Shown: positions 23,856-34,238 of the stretch, in pieces
How positions within the stretch are numbered: position 1 is the first letter of the stretch
How the letters are laid out: each line of letters starts with the position of its first letter
The notes under the pieces: model-generated
What the model was told of the DNA's origin: nothing
The model's database searches: none
The model's input: the letters and a program-made list of their open reading frames with translations, nothing else
Source: Ailanthus altissimus
Taxonomy: Eukaryota; Streptophyta; Magnoliopsida; Sapindales; Simaroubaceae
DNA: 64,000 nt
Direction: 5' to 3'
Assembly (NCBI GenBank): GCA_946807835.1
Contig: OX327697.1
Location: forward strand, 20,532,001 to 20,596,000
Program-made: the position numbers and the translations under genes

Positions 23856-25772
23856 CTAATTGGCCCACAAGCATTCATTGAGTTCCACTGCTGGGTAGAA
23901 TGTTTTCCATCCATAAATGGTCTATCACATGCAACATTTGACCTCTTCCATCCTCTTCTATTTTTCCATCCGTGATGGTCATCTCCATGGAACCGTGAGG
24001 TTTTATACCTTGACATGTACCAACCTGAGCTTTCTCTCTTCCTGTCATTCCCATCACAAATTTCCCAATCTCCACCATTTTTTCTATTATTCACATTCCC
24101 GAACTCATTATAGCTATTGTCCCATTGAACCCACTTGCTATGGTCATTATCATGCTGATTCCATTCCCACGAGTTATTCCAACAATTTCCCCATCCATCA
24201 TCTTTCATGGCTTCATCGCAAGGAGCACAATTATTTTCCCAAGAATTTTCAACATTACCAGTACCAGCATTCAGGGGGAAGTCTCCACAATTAGGAGCCA
24301 AACACAAGTCAGTGTTTTTTTGAAAATCCTGTTCATCATCCCCCCATCCAGTGCAAGAAAATGACTGATTCAAGAGGAGAGCACTATTAAGAATCACAAC
24401 CTTCTCGTCTTTATCTACTTCTTCAGTAACTTTTGGTTCCTGTTCCAAGTCCAAAAGTAGCTTAGGATCAACGTTGGAGTTCCAATCAATTTCATCAATA
24501 TAAATATCAGGATCAGGTAATGATATGTTGCAGGGAAGGCCATTAATCTCAGCCCAAAACCGGCGTTTAGCATTGTTGAATGCTTCTTCACCAGCAGAGT
24601 CATTCCACTGAACCACATTATCATAGAGGTACATGAACCTCTTCGTTTCCAAAAGCTTTCTCCATGGAACAGAACCAATTGAAGTGCAGAACTTTTTCTC
24701 CCATGATGGCACAGTAGGCTGCCAGCTAGCTGGAAAATAAAGATAGTGAAAGTAAGTTTGTGACACATGCCAGCGTCACTATCATGAAAAACCAAATAAA
24801 CAATAGAAACCCCTTTGATTGCTTATAATTAAAACCATACAAGGAGAACAGAATAAAGGACTGGAAATCAGGATAAGGTACAAAAACTATGGAAAAATAT
24901 AGCTAATGCATATAACATAATAAACACATTGGAGCACACCCACACAACAAGTTGAAAACAGAAGAGGAAATATACATGGACCACAAGCTAAACAAATTTG
25001 GGAAAATTTCTTGTTAATACTTGAAAATTTTGCCATTTCATTGCCTTTCTGCCATGTTAAATCAGTTGGGTTGCTATCCGTCAAAGATGAAAAAAGTTTC
25101 CACAATTGGGATTCAAAACAGTTCCATATTTGGGAGAAGAGATGAAAACAGAAAGAAGCTCTGTAATCAAAAGACAAAAAAATTGGCTATAACGCGAGCT
25201 AGAACCTACACATCTTAATATGAATCAACAAGATTCATATCTAACCTTAAGCAGATCAGCAGATAGCTTTAATTTCAACAACTTCTAAAGGCCGTCATTT
25301 TCTCTCTCTCACTCTCTCTAATTCCAAAACCCCACTGCACAACAGTGCATCAAACAGAAATCATAAATTTTTTTTGGCAACCAAGGCAAAATGATCTCAA
25401 AAACTGGTAACTAAAGGCATCCAAAGGAAACCATCATTCAAGAAAATTAACATTACAAATCCTTAACTGACCTAAAAAGCAAGAAAGCTATAAATACCGC
25501 ATGCGCAGAGGCAACAACATCAAAATCCAAGAACAACCCACTTCATCAAACAAAAAAACCATTTAAAGCAACAAAATCTTTTAAGCAAAATACTAACAAA
25601 CTACTCAATTCTACAACGCCAAAAACCCAAAAATAAATAAAAGACCAAGAAGGGTAGGCATATACATACTGTGATGAGGTGGCTTTCTGTTTTGTGATCT
25701 TGTTGTACCCTGAACTTCTTGGTGATGATGATGATGATGAAATTCAGCTTTTTGCCTCCTCCAGCTATCCAT
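23798..25772 (-). CDS. Uncharacterised plant protein, Trp/Asn/Asp-rich, 2 exons, 344 aa
   Basis: Join of exon 1 (25772-25670) and exon 2 (24729-23798), with a 940-bp phase-1 intron that starts GTATGTATATG and ends TTTTCCAG; together 1035 bp, 344 codons plus TAA. The ATG at 25772 opens MDSWRRQKAEF followed by six consecutive His (residues 12-17). Residues about 36-118 form a compact block (SWQPTVPSWEKKFC, VPWRKLLETKRFMYLYDNVV, FWAEINGLPCNISLPDPDIY) that looks like a conserved globular domain. An acidic stretch follows, and from about 150 to the end the chain is low-complexity and rich in W, N, D, G and S (WGNCWNNSWEWNQHD and similar). No signal peptide or membrane segment is seen. I believe related uncharacterised proteins occur across land plants, but I know no proven function and infer none. 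Frame continuity across the splice and lack of internal stops argue for a live gene. The longer open frame up to 24766 is intron read-through. Confidence 0.85.
24730..25669 (-). other. Intron 1 of gene 1
   Basis: GT...AG borders on the minus strand, 940 bp, U-rich. A competing acceptor four bases downstream (CTAG) would shift the frame. Open frames inside (for example 24887-25177) are not expected to be coding. Confidence 0.85.
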
Positions 25773-26100
25773 TTAAAAGCAAAAGAAAGACAGCGTCTGC
25801 TGTCAGTACAAGTTATCAGAAAACAGTGGCAGTGCTTTTATTATTGTTACTATTATGATTTACGATAAAACCCGAAAACAAAAACAAGCAAGAATTGCAG
25901 ATGGAGATGATGGGGTTTATATGTTTTTTTTTAATGGTTGAATTATTGCAAAAAGATTTGGTCAAAAAAGCACCCTAATTCGAAGGGGAGACTACAAGGT
26001 GATCACAAACAAGGAAAGCTGTTTCGAGGTGTTTTCTTTTCTTTTTTTTAATTTTTAATTTTTTCTATTTTTTGAAACCGCTTTTTCTTTTTCTTTCTTG
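25773..26100 (-). promoter_or_regulatory. Probable 5' UTR and promoter region of gene 1
   Basis: Upstream of the start codon on the minus strand. The + strand shows t-rich runs at 26030-26100, so the sense strand is A-rich there. No clear TATA box was picked out. The transcription start cannot be placed. Confidence 0.35.
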
Positions 26101-27060
26101 GTTTTTGGTATTTGTTTAGTTATTTTTCAGTTGTGTTAGTAATTCAAAGCCAAATGAAAAGCCTCCTTCCCAGTGGCGGTGAGAAAATATGGTTATTTTC
26201 CCACGCTCTTGAGTGGAGCGTGATGTGGCCTTTCATTTTATTAAATACTCATATATTTTATGTCATTCCTCTTTCTATTATGTCATGCCGTGCTATATTT
26301 CATCTTTTTTATGATTATAAATTAATTATAATTATTAAAATATAACTCAATTTGATTGTTTTATTATTATTATTAGTATTTTTAATATTTTTAATTGTGT
26401 TGCGTAAAAGCTAAAAATAATATGTAAACCGACATCAAATTCAAGCTTATTACGTATCAATATTCGTACTCAGCTCATATACATACGCGAGCTTAGCCCT
26501 TGCTCTACTAACAAATACACAGAGCTGGTAAGTTTCATTAATTGATGGATAAATAATACATCTATATTATAATAATATTTAAAAAAAATTTAGTATAAAT
26601 ATTATAATATTACAATTCAAATATTAACAATTACAATAATATTTTGTTAATATGAACAACTAAATATATTTTTTAATAACTAAAAAGAATTAAAACTATC
26701 TTACTCTGTTAAAATTCAAACCTTAAATTTTAACAGACCATCCCATAATTCGAATATGTAACATGATCTACTTTGACTCACATTTCTATCTATGGCCAAG
26801 TCATAAACTATATTTATCATGGTGGAATTCTCTAAATGCACTTTTCTAAGAATTGAGACCCGGAGCCTTCTTTCCCAAAGTTGAAAATACACAAAAGTGT
26901 ATTATAATTTGCAACATGAGTAACACATAGTTCATTAGTCACTAACCCTCTTCTTATAGCAATTCATGGGCTGAAATATAAATGGTAAAAGGAAGAGCTA
27001 CCTCTCCTTTATGCGTCTCAATTTCTTTCATTTCAAGGGAAAGAGGATGGTGAAGACGTG
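26101..27060. other. AT-rich intergenic spacer
   Basis: No coding or transposon-protein signal. The segment 26161-26235 is more GC-rich and contains a 7-bp perfect inverted repeat, CACGCTC (26202-26208) and GAGCGTG (26216-26222). The remainder is AT-rich. Confidence 0.5.
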
Positions 27061-27087
27061 AGGATTTTTTTTTGTATATTTAAAAAG

Positions 27088-27253
27088 AATAATATTAAAT
27101 ATTTTAAATTACATTAAAAAATAATATATTAAATAAATATTAAATAATAAAATAACATAAATTTTAAAATAATTTATTATATTTAATATTTATTTAATAC
27201 GTTACTTTTTAAAATATAATTTAAGATTTAATTTGTAATGTTTAATATTATTC
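27088..27253. mobile_element. Possible MITE or AT-rich inverted repeat
   Basis: Left arm GAATAATATTAAA (27088-27100) is the perfect inverse of the right arm TTTAATATTATTC (27241-27253). Further inside, ataaatattaaat and atttaatatttattt blocks also pair imperfectly, giving a foldable unit of about 166 bp. Target duplications are not obvious. The very low complexity means chance pairing is possible. Confidence 0.4.
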
Positions 27254-27295
27254 GTTCAAAAATGTGTTTTAACATGAACAAACTCTTAGGATATT

Positions 27296-27361
27296 TTATA
27301 CGTATTTAAGCTTAATTTGAGGATGTCATTTTTTTTATACGTATTTAAGCTTAATTTAAGG
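27296..27361. repeat. Short direct repeat tatacgtatttaagcttaat
   Basis: The 20-base string tatacgtatttaagcttaat occurs twice, at about 27298 and 27337, about 39 bases apart. Confidence 0.85.
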
Positions 27362-27399
27362 GTATATAATCTTATTGAGTAGTATGAATTTAATAGAAG

Positions 27400-27900
27400 C
27401 AAAGTGAAAGACTAGAAAAAGCAAGAGATAAATTTGCATTATAAGAGCTATGGGGGAATGGACGCGGTTGGGAGAGTATGTTGCACGCGCAAGTGAGGGG
27501 ATTTAGAAGACCAATTTTGACAAGTAATCTCATCGGGCAAAACGACGCGACTTGACCTTGTAAAGTAGGAGCGGAATGACGACAACACCCCCATGGGCGT
27601 GTCGTGTCGTCGTTTCTGAATTCTGATCCGAATGCGATTATTCAATGTAAAATGCAAATCGTCTACAAAGTGACAACTGGATTCCTTGCGTGGCGTTGCG
27701 TTGCGTCGCGGCTCAATTTTAATTTTTGTTGGATTGACTGGTCTAACCCTTCACCAATCAAAGTAGGGCAAGATGCCTACTTCCTTGATAGAAAAGAAAA
27801 GTTTCAGGTACATATTAATATTTCTTTTCCAATTTGTCCTTGGGGCATGTTTAATTTTGTCCCTTTCTTTAAAAATAATTAAATTTGAAGAGATAGAATA
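27400..27900. other. GC-richer low-copy island, no gene recognised
   Basis: Contains many CpG-bearing words (gacgcggttg, cacgcgcaag, acgacgcgac, gtcgtgtcgtcg, gcgttgcgttgcgtcgcgg) in contrast to the AT-rich surroundings. Open frames on both strands (27604-27882 plus, 27448-27657 minus) show no family resemblance. It could be a promoter-like or exonic relic, or the end of an unknown element. Confidence 0.4.
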
Positions 27901-28011
27901 CAATATTTAATTGGGTTTTTGTATAGATAATGTTAAAAAAACTCTTCTTTGATGCAGTTATATTGTACTAGATTTCGGATTATAGTTATAGCAAATTGAG
28001 CCTTAATTAGT

Positions 28012-28192
28012 TGCTGGGAAAGTTTTTGTAAGGTGCTGCATATGTATCAGCAGAGAGTGCAGGATGTACGAGCAGCAGCAGCAGCAGCAGAGGGAAGGTA
28101 CTAACAGTACAAAGCATCAAAAGTTAAGTTATTCCTATGCGGCAGTCCATGCGGCAGAAAGTGTGTTAGAGTTAGTTTTGGTGTTAAGCATG
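28012..28192 (+). mobile_element. Copia LTR fragment with an expanded GCA run
   Basis: Matches the copia LTR at 42720-42930: gggaaagtttttgtaag.tgctgcat, gagagtgcaggatgtac, ggtac..cagtacaaagcat, agttaagctattcctacg, ggcagaaagt.tgtta.agttagttttggtgttaagca. Where the longer LTR reads aatcaggaccagaag, this fragment has a short (GCA)n expansion at about 28072-28090. Internal deletions are visible. Confidence 0.8.
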
Positions 28193-28540
28193 TCCAGGAT
28201 GATAATGAAAATCAAATTATTTATGTTCAATTGATATGATTTAGTAATTATCTTTTAGATAAATTTATTTTTCAATTGTTTAATTTTTTTAAATAAATTT
28301 AATTTTTTTAATTATATTGATTTCTCAAATTTTTAGGCTTAATCATTTTTTTTAGAATTATCTTTTGAAATATAGTAAAATTTTACAAATCTAAGTTTTT
28401 GATTAATAAAAAAGCAAGTCGTATTCTCTCTTTTTTCAAATCCTTTATGGCATTAGAGTTTTCTTTGATTAATTTTTTTTTCTTCACCACCCGACACCAG
28501 CCCTCCTCTACTACTAGATAGGTTCAAATTAAAATATTAT
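28193..28540. other. AT-rich spacer
   Basis: No recognisable gene or repeat protein. Mostly A/T runs between the copia LTR fragment and the Athila-like LTR. Confidence 0.5.
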
Positions 28541-29985
28541 TTTTATCTCTTCAAAATTTGATATTTACTTATTTATTTTAAATTATTTAACTATTATATA
28601 TATATATATTTATTGATTTATAGGTTAAAAGAAAATAGCGCAAGAAAAGAGTAAAAACGAGTAAAATAGATCGCAAAAAGAAGAAAACGATGAGAGTGCC
28701 ATAGCATCAGCTTGATTAAGGTCGTGGTGTTCAAAGTAAAAAAATCAAGAGTTGAGATAGAATTTGAGAGACGTAATGCTTTATACCTAAAGTTGTGACT
28801 TTAGATCCAAGGCTGCAACATTAAAGCCTACGATTGAAGAATCCTAAGTCAAGTGTATGGGTGCTGCAATGCCTAGAGGTTCGTGCTGCAATGCCAACGC
28901 AACAAACAAAAGTATCCTAAAATAGAAGTTAAAAGCCACAGTGCCAGCATGTAGAGGCCGCAACGCTAACGCAACAAAAGAAAAAAAATTCCAACTTAAC
29001 TTGGACGAAACGTTTACCCTATTTTGAAAATACAAACTTATATATAAAGATCTTTTGAAGCCAAAAACACAATCAACAAGAGAGAGAACCAAAGAAAACA
29101 AGTTTTAGAGAGTTTAGAATTAGATTTGAAGATCAAAAAAGAAGATTCTATAGCAAGTAGAGAGAGAGAGATGCGAAATCAAGGCACTATTCTTTTGTCT
29201 TTCTTTTTTCTTACTTGTATCTTTTATTTTTCATGATGATCATCAATTTTTGCTCTAAAACTCTATTTTTTTATTATCATGAATTAAGTTTTTTATTTCT
29301 TAGGTTGCAACTTTAAACTCAATATGTAAATTGAATTCAATTCTTTTCTTATTTTATGTACTCAATCCTTAGAATTGTTCAATTTATCTGTGCTTAATGT
29401 TTTTTATTTATTTGAAAAATATTTAGATTGTTATAAGAATCATAAAAAACTTGATAAAGGAATTTATACGTGTAAATAGATATATGGTCATAGCGTAATA
29501 GTTATAAATTTCATGTGAGATAGACATATACTCATATGACATATATAATAGTATAAATCAAGTTTTAACGAGTCTAAGTTTTATTTGATTACCATAGACA
29601 TATAAGTAATTGTTAAAGTTAAGATATATTCACTTGACCATCAATAAGGACTAATGAAGATATTATAGTTTAGTCAACAATTCATATTGATGGATTAACA
29701 TAAGAAAAGATTAATTAATTCAAGTAAAGTATTGAGAAATAGTTGTAACCTTAGGTATATCAATTATTGATAATTATATCTTGTTAAACTTTAGTATTAT
29801 CTTATTAAGATTTCAGTTTATTTGATTAAATTTAATAGTTTTAGTCATAAATTGTCTGGATAAAAGTAGGAAGAAATAAATTTAGTATTTAATAAAAGAT
29901 TAGGTATAAATTCCTCATGGAATGATGCTTTACTCAATCTATATTGGTTATTTACGATAGCGTGCACTTACACTTTAGTACAACA
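28541..29985 (+). mobile_element. Probable 5' LTR of the plus-strand Athila-like element
   Basis: Ends CAACA at 29985, 11 bases before the primer-binding site. The 3' half (tatcatgaattaagtttttt, ttgcaactttaaactcaata) aligns with the leader part of B3, and a purine-rich tract (agagagagaaccaaag, agagagagagatgcg) precedes it. The left edge is approximate because the U3 part is too diverged to delimit. Confidence 0.6.
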
Positions 29986-29996
29986 CAATAAATTTT

Positions 29997-30010
29997 TGGC
30001 GCCGTTGCCG
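29997..30010 (+). other. Primer-binding site TGGCGCCGTTGCCG
   Basis: This string directly after an LTR is the standard start of the primer-binding site in Athila/Tat-type Ty3-gypsy elements (usual form TGGCGCCGTTGCCGGGGA). The terminal GGGGA is degraded to AAAAA here. Confidence 0.88.
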
Positions 30011-30205
30011 AAAAATTTAATATTTATCTTTTACTAATACTAATACCAATCTATCTTACTCTTAATTAGACTTTTTCTTTTTATTTTTATAAAAAACTTT
30101 TAGCAGTTCATGTGACGATTGAAAAGTGTTGACCTAATAACTTTTGATCTTGAAACCAAAATAACACTTAGATGACTACGTCGATGACAAAACTAAGTAG
30201 ACAAC

Positions 30206-31270
30206 ATGGCTAATCAAATCCAAAATGTGATTAAAGAACCAAAATCTTTGAGGGACTATGCAGTTCCTTTGATAGATGGAATTCACTCAAGCAGACCAAC
30301 TATTAATACCAATAATTTTGAGATTAAACCAAGCATAATTATGATGCTTAAAGATTCAATGCAGTTTAGTGGACTATTGAATGATGATTCCAATTAGCAC
30401 ATCATGAATTTCCTAGAGAATTGCAACATTTTCAAATACAATAGAGACTTTGATGATGCCATAAGATTATGATTGTTTCCTTTCTCACTCAGGGATAAGG
30501 TAAAGAGTTGGTTGATGTCTTTATCATCTGAATCAATTGCAACATGGGATGATTAGCACACAAGTTTTTGGCTAAGTTTTTTCTACCAATAAGACAACAA
30601 AGATGCGAAATGACATTACTTCCTTTGTGCAATTTGATTTTAAGTCATTGTACGAGGCATTGGAGCGATTCAAATATATATTGAGAAAATGTCCAAATCA
30701 TAGAGTCCCTAAATGGTTATTAGTGCAAAAATTCTAGAACAGACTAGTGTGACATTTATGAACAGTAGATGCAGCATTAGGAGGCACTTTGATGAACAAA
30801 TAAACAAATGAGACATATGATTTGCTAGAGAAAATGGCATCCAACAGTTATCAATTACCAACAAAAAAGGTTATTCTAAAAATATTTGTAAGCGATCATG
30901 ACATTAACTCATTTACTACATTGACAGCCTAAGTCAGCTTATTGTACATGAAAGTTGATGCCTTTGGAGTTTATACAGTGAAGAGTCAACTAGTAACTTA
31001 CGAATTTCAAAGACAACCATCAGAATAGTAAATAGATGAAGACAACATAATATGTTAGGAACTTTAACTGACAACAGAACAATTCAAACTTTAACTTTTA
31101 CAATTCTGGATGGAGGAATAATTCAAACTTCTCTTGGAGTAATAACCAATGACAATCCTTAAAACCAACGAATCCACCAGGATTTCCATCATAACCTCAA
31201 CATCAATAAGAGAGAAAACTAGTCCTAAAAGAGTTGTTGATGCAATACAGAAAGTATAGCCTTACAACCT
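30206..31270 (+). pseudogene. Athila-like gag
   Basis: Starts with MANQIQNVIKEPKSLRDYAV and, across stops and frame changes, gives the Athila capsid landmarks: FSLRDKVKSWLMSLSSESIA, then TWDD, then a CAIxF/LYEALERFK-like segment around 30.65 kb, ILRKCPNH, and GGTLMNKxTNETYDLLEKMASN. The order and spacing match gag of this lineage. Many stop codons, not functional. Confidence 0.75.
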
Positions 31271-32152
31271 TCCTCCACCTTTTCCCCAAAGGCTATAGAA
31301 GCAGAAATGGGTAAGTATTTCTTAAATTTTTTAGAGATTTTCAAAAAGTCACATATCAACATTCCATTTGTATATGCACTAGATCAGATACTAAGTTATA
31401 AAAAATTCATGAAGAACATCCTGTCAAGAAAGAAGAAACTAGAAAAGTATGAAATAGTAGAGTTAACAGAGGAGTACAGTGCAATTTTACAATACAATTT
31501 GCCTACAAAGATTCAAGAAGTTTTACCATCCCACGCACTATTGAAAACCACTATTTTGGTAAAGCTTTATACGACCTGGGAGCCTAATATAAACTTGAAG
31601 CCATTGTCCATCTACAATAAGCTAGCATTAGGGGAAGCAAAGCCGACCAATGTCACTCTACAACTTGCAGACCATTTGCTCACGTATCCAAGAGATATGA
31701 TTAAAGACGTGCTAGTCAAAATAGAAAATTCATATTTTTGATCAACTTCATCGTGTTAGATATGAAAGAAGATTGTGGAATTCCAATCACCTTGGATAAA
31801 CCATTCCTAACCATTGGAAGAACTTTGATTGATGTCTGAAAGAGGGAGATGACTATGAAAGTGCAGGATGAGGAAATAACATTCGATGTGTTCAAAGCCA
31901 TAAAGTTCCTAAATGAAGTGGATGAGAGTTTTAACATTAACATCATTGATAAAGAAGTGCAGAAGTTATTCAACTCTATTTTAGACTCTTTAGAAAATGT
32001 TGTAATCAACGAAATTGAGGTGGACAACTATAAAGCCCAAGAGTATTACAAGGCATTAAATACTTCACCTTGTTTTGATTACGTGAGACCCAGATTCAAG
32101 CCACTGGAAAGACCTAAAAATATTGAGGCACGAATTAAGCCTTTAATAGAAT
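31271..32152 (+). pseudogene. Athila-like protease region, part 1 of pol
   Basis: Open frames at 31307-31741 and 31849-32223 (the latter runs into the inserted LTR) carry MKNILSRKKKLEKYEIVELT, YNLPTKIQEVLPS, KLYTTWEPNINLKPLSIYNK (the usual ALCDLGASINLMPLSIY active site, here with the Asp-Leu-Gly triad lost), LGEAKPTNVTLQLADHLLTY, LDKPFLTIGRTLIDV and KVQDEEITFDVFKAIKF. The retroviral-type protease active site is therefore broken. The frame ends at the target site AGAAT (32148-32152), where an A-family LTR has inserted. Confidence 0.82.
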
Positions 32153-34238
32153 TGTTGGCGCAGTTGGATCTTAGGCACGTGGGTGTATGCATGTACAATT
32201 GTGTCTATTGCCTAACGCAGTGAAAATATAAATTTTACAATAAATACAATAAATAAATATATTAATCACATTAATATATTAATAAGGTTAGAGAACTCAC
32301 CAAATGTGTAACGTTATACACGTGTTTTTTCTGGAGTTCACATGGAGACCAATTCGCGTGCAGTTTTAGTCACTAATTCGGTGAGTTTGGTGAGCTAGAA
32401 CAACAGCTCCATATTCAGCCTGGGATTATCTCTCAACTCCAAAATGACCAGGAGTGAATTTACATCATTTTCTCCAAAAGGATAAGAAATAGAGATTTGA
32501 AGCAATTCACAATTGCTCTAATTGAAAGCGTAAGGAAAATGAAACAATTTCATTTTTCCTCTCATTTTTTTTTCTTTTTCTTTCTTTCTTCCTCCTCTTC
32601 CTTTCTCCTCCATTTCTTCTTCACTTCTCACCCTCGACCGTTTGGCCAAATCTTCAATTTTCTCTTTTCCTCTTTTTTTCTTTATATATATATATATAAT
32701 ATAATATAATATAATATAATATAATAATAATATATAATCTAAAATATTATATAATATCAAAAGAAAGATATTTTGATTATTTAACTATTAAATAATTAAA
32801 TTGAAAAATAACCATTTTGCCCCTCATAAATAGTTATCAAGTTCACCCCTTAGTGGGTTCCACCAAATCCCACACTTGGATAAACTCAACTGAGGGTCCA
32901 CAATACGCTACGTGTCATAATACAATTAGTAAATAATATTTATTAACTAATTGTTGTATTTAACACTTAAATACAGACACGTACGCATTCCCGTGGAAGT
33001 GCTGAATATTGCTGGATTAAACAATTTAATTTGGCACGCTACCCCAGTGCACAACGAGTACACTCCATATCGCGGGACTCCCTAGGTCCTACGCCCGATT
33101 CATCAAATAGAACCATTCCATGAGTCCGTAAGCAATGCCCTAAGCACACGTTATGGATGCACAAATCAGCGCGTTGAACCATACAAGCTGAGGTTACAAC
33201 GCATACGTATAGTCCTTCCGTCATGATATCCTCGATGTGCAAGGATATAGATTATCACCGTCAAATCCCCTTGTGCTCATCCATATCCTATCTCCAGACT
33301 TGTATCTCAATGAACAATATGCGCAAACTCCTTTGCCATATTGTTCCACCCTGTCGGAACTCTTTTCTGGGATGATTGCTTGTGGCCACAAGACATTCTA
33401 AGATACAGTCTTGAAGCATCTGGATATCAAACTCCATATGGGAGCTGACGGATCCCATATCTGTACGCATCAGACTCTATAAGCATCGGACCATACCCAG
33501 CGACACCCAACGGTCACACCATGAAACGTTTGTGACATGCGTGGAACCAACGTATGGTGGATCACTTAAAAGCCCACCGTGGCACTCATGTCAAAGGACC
33601 ACGTATACTACTCAACTCGAGAGGACTCTTCGTTGACGGCTTACATTGGGTGTCTATCAGAGGCCCTCATGAGTCTGTCCCATATCCAGTCATAACTGGA
33701 TACCCATATGTCAATACGAGTTTCAAGCTCACAGTCGGTCAGGAACGACCAACTATACCCGATAGGTATGACATATGCTGATCTATATATAAAGGTATCC
33801 ACCCACAGACCTGCATCGGCAGAAATAGATCAGGGACAATTATTCGAGAATATACTTGCGCAACTTGCATTTCCTGTCACTCGATTGCAACTCTTGCAAC
33901 TATGTAGTTACTAGTATATTCCCAGGTCTATGTCCCATTACAGACAAGGCTCCAACTCTTGGATCTATTGAGTATTATAACCAGTTAACACTTAACTGTG
34001 CTAACATTTAGCAATTATATGTCTTAGCATGGCTAACTATAAGCCCTTATCTAAACTCTTTAGATCTGATCCGAACTTCTTTAGATCTGATCCGAACTTC
34101 TTTAGATCTACAATGCCTGTAACGTTACATGTATAATACCATATAATTGGGTATTAGCGATTTAATGGGAATGTACACTTGTATAAATACACAACTATAT
34201 GTACATTCAGGGATGACACGTAAGCATCGACCCTAACA
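32153..34238 (-). mobile_element. A-solo: A-family solo LTR inside Athila pol
   Basis: Plus strand begins TGTTGG and ends ACCCTAACA; it is the reverse complement of the copia LTR at 51869. Exact AGAAT duplications flank it (32148-32152 and 34239-34243). Length 2086 bp. The purine-rich leader (pyrimidine-rich on this strand at 32550-32640), TATA run near 32690 and donor-like TTGGTGAGTTC (minus, near 32300) are all retained. Open frames inside (such as minus 33288-33470) are LTR sequence, not genes. Confidence 0.95.
34063..34112 (-). repeat. 21-bp U3 repeats in A-solo
   Basis: Three units of about 21 bp around CTTTAGATCTGATCCGAACT lie head to tail, the last one diverged. Each centres on the palindrome AGATCT. 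The other A LTRs have fewer recognisable units at the same place (for example 14249-14292 and 51999-52041). Confidence 0.85.

Noticed and set aside
23917..24364. Plus-strand open frames opposite gene 1
   Set aside because: Antisense shadows of exon 2; the minus-strand product has the consistent splice structure.
24415..24795. Second minus-strand frame overlapping exon 2 of gene 1
   Set aside because: Out of frame with the spliced product and with no domain-like sequence.
30206..30397. MANQIQNVIKEPKSL frame as a possible host gene
   Set aside because: It follows an LTR and primer-binding site and matches the start of Athila-type gag.
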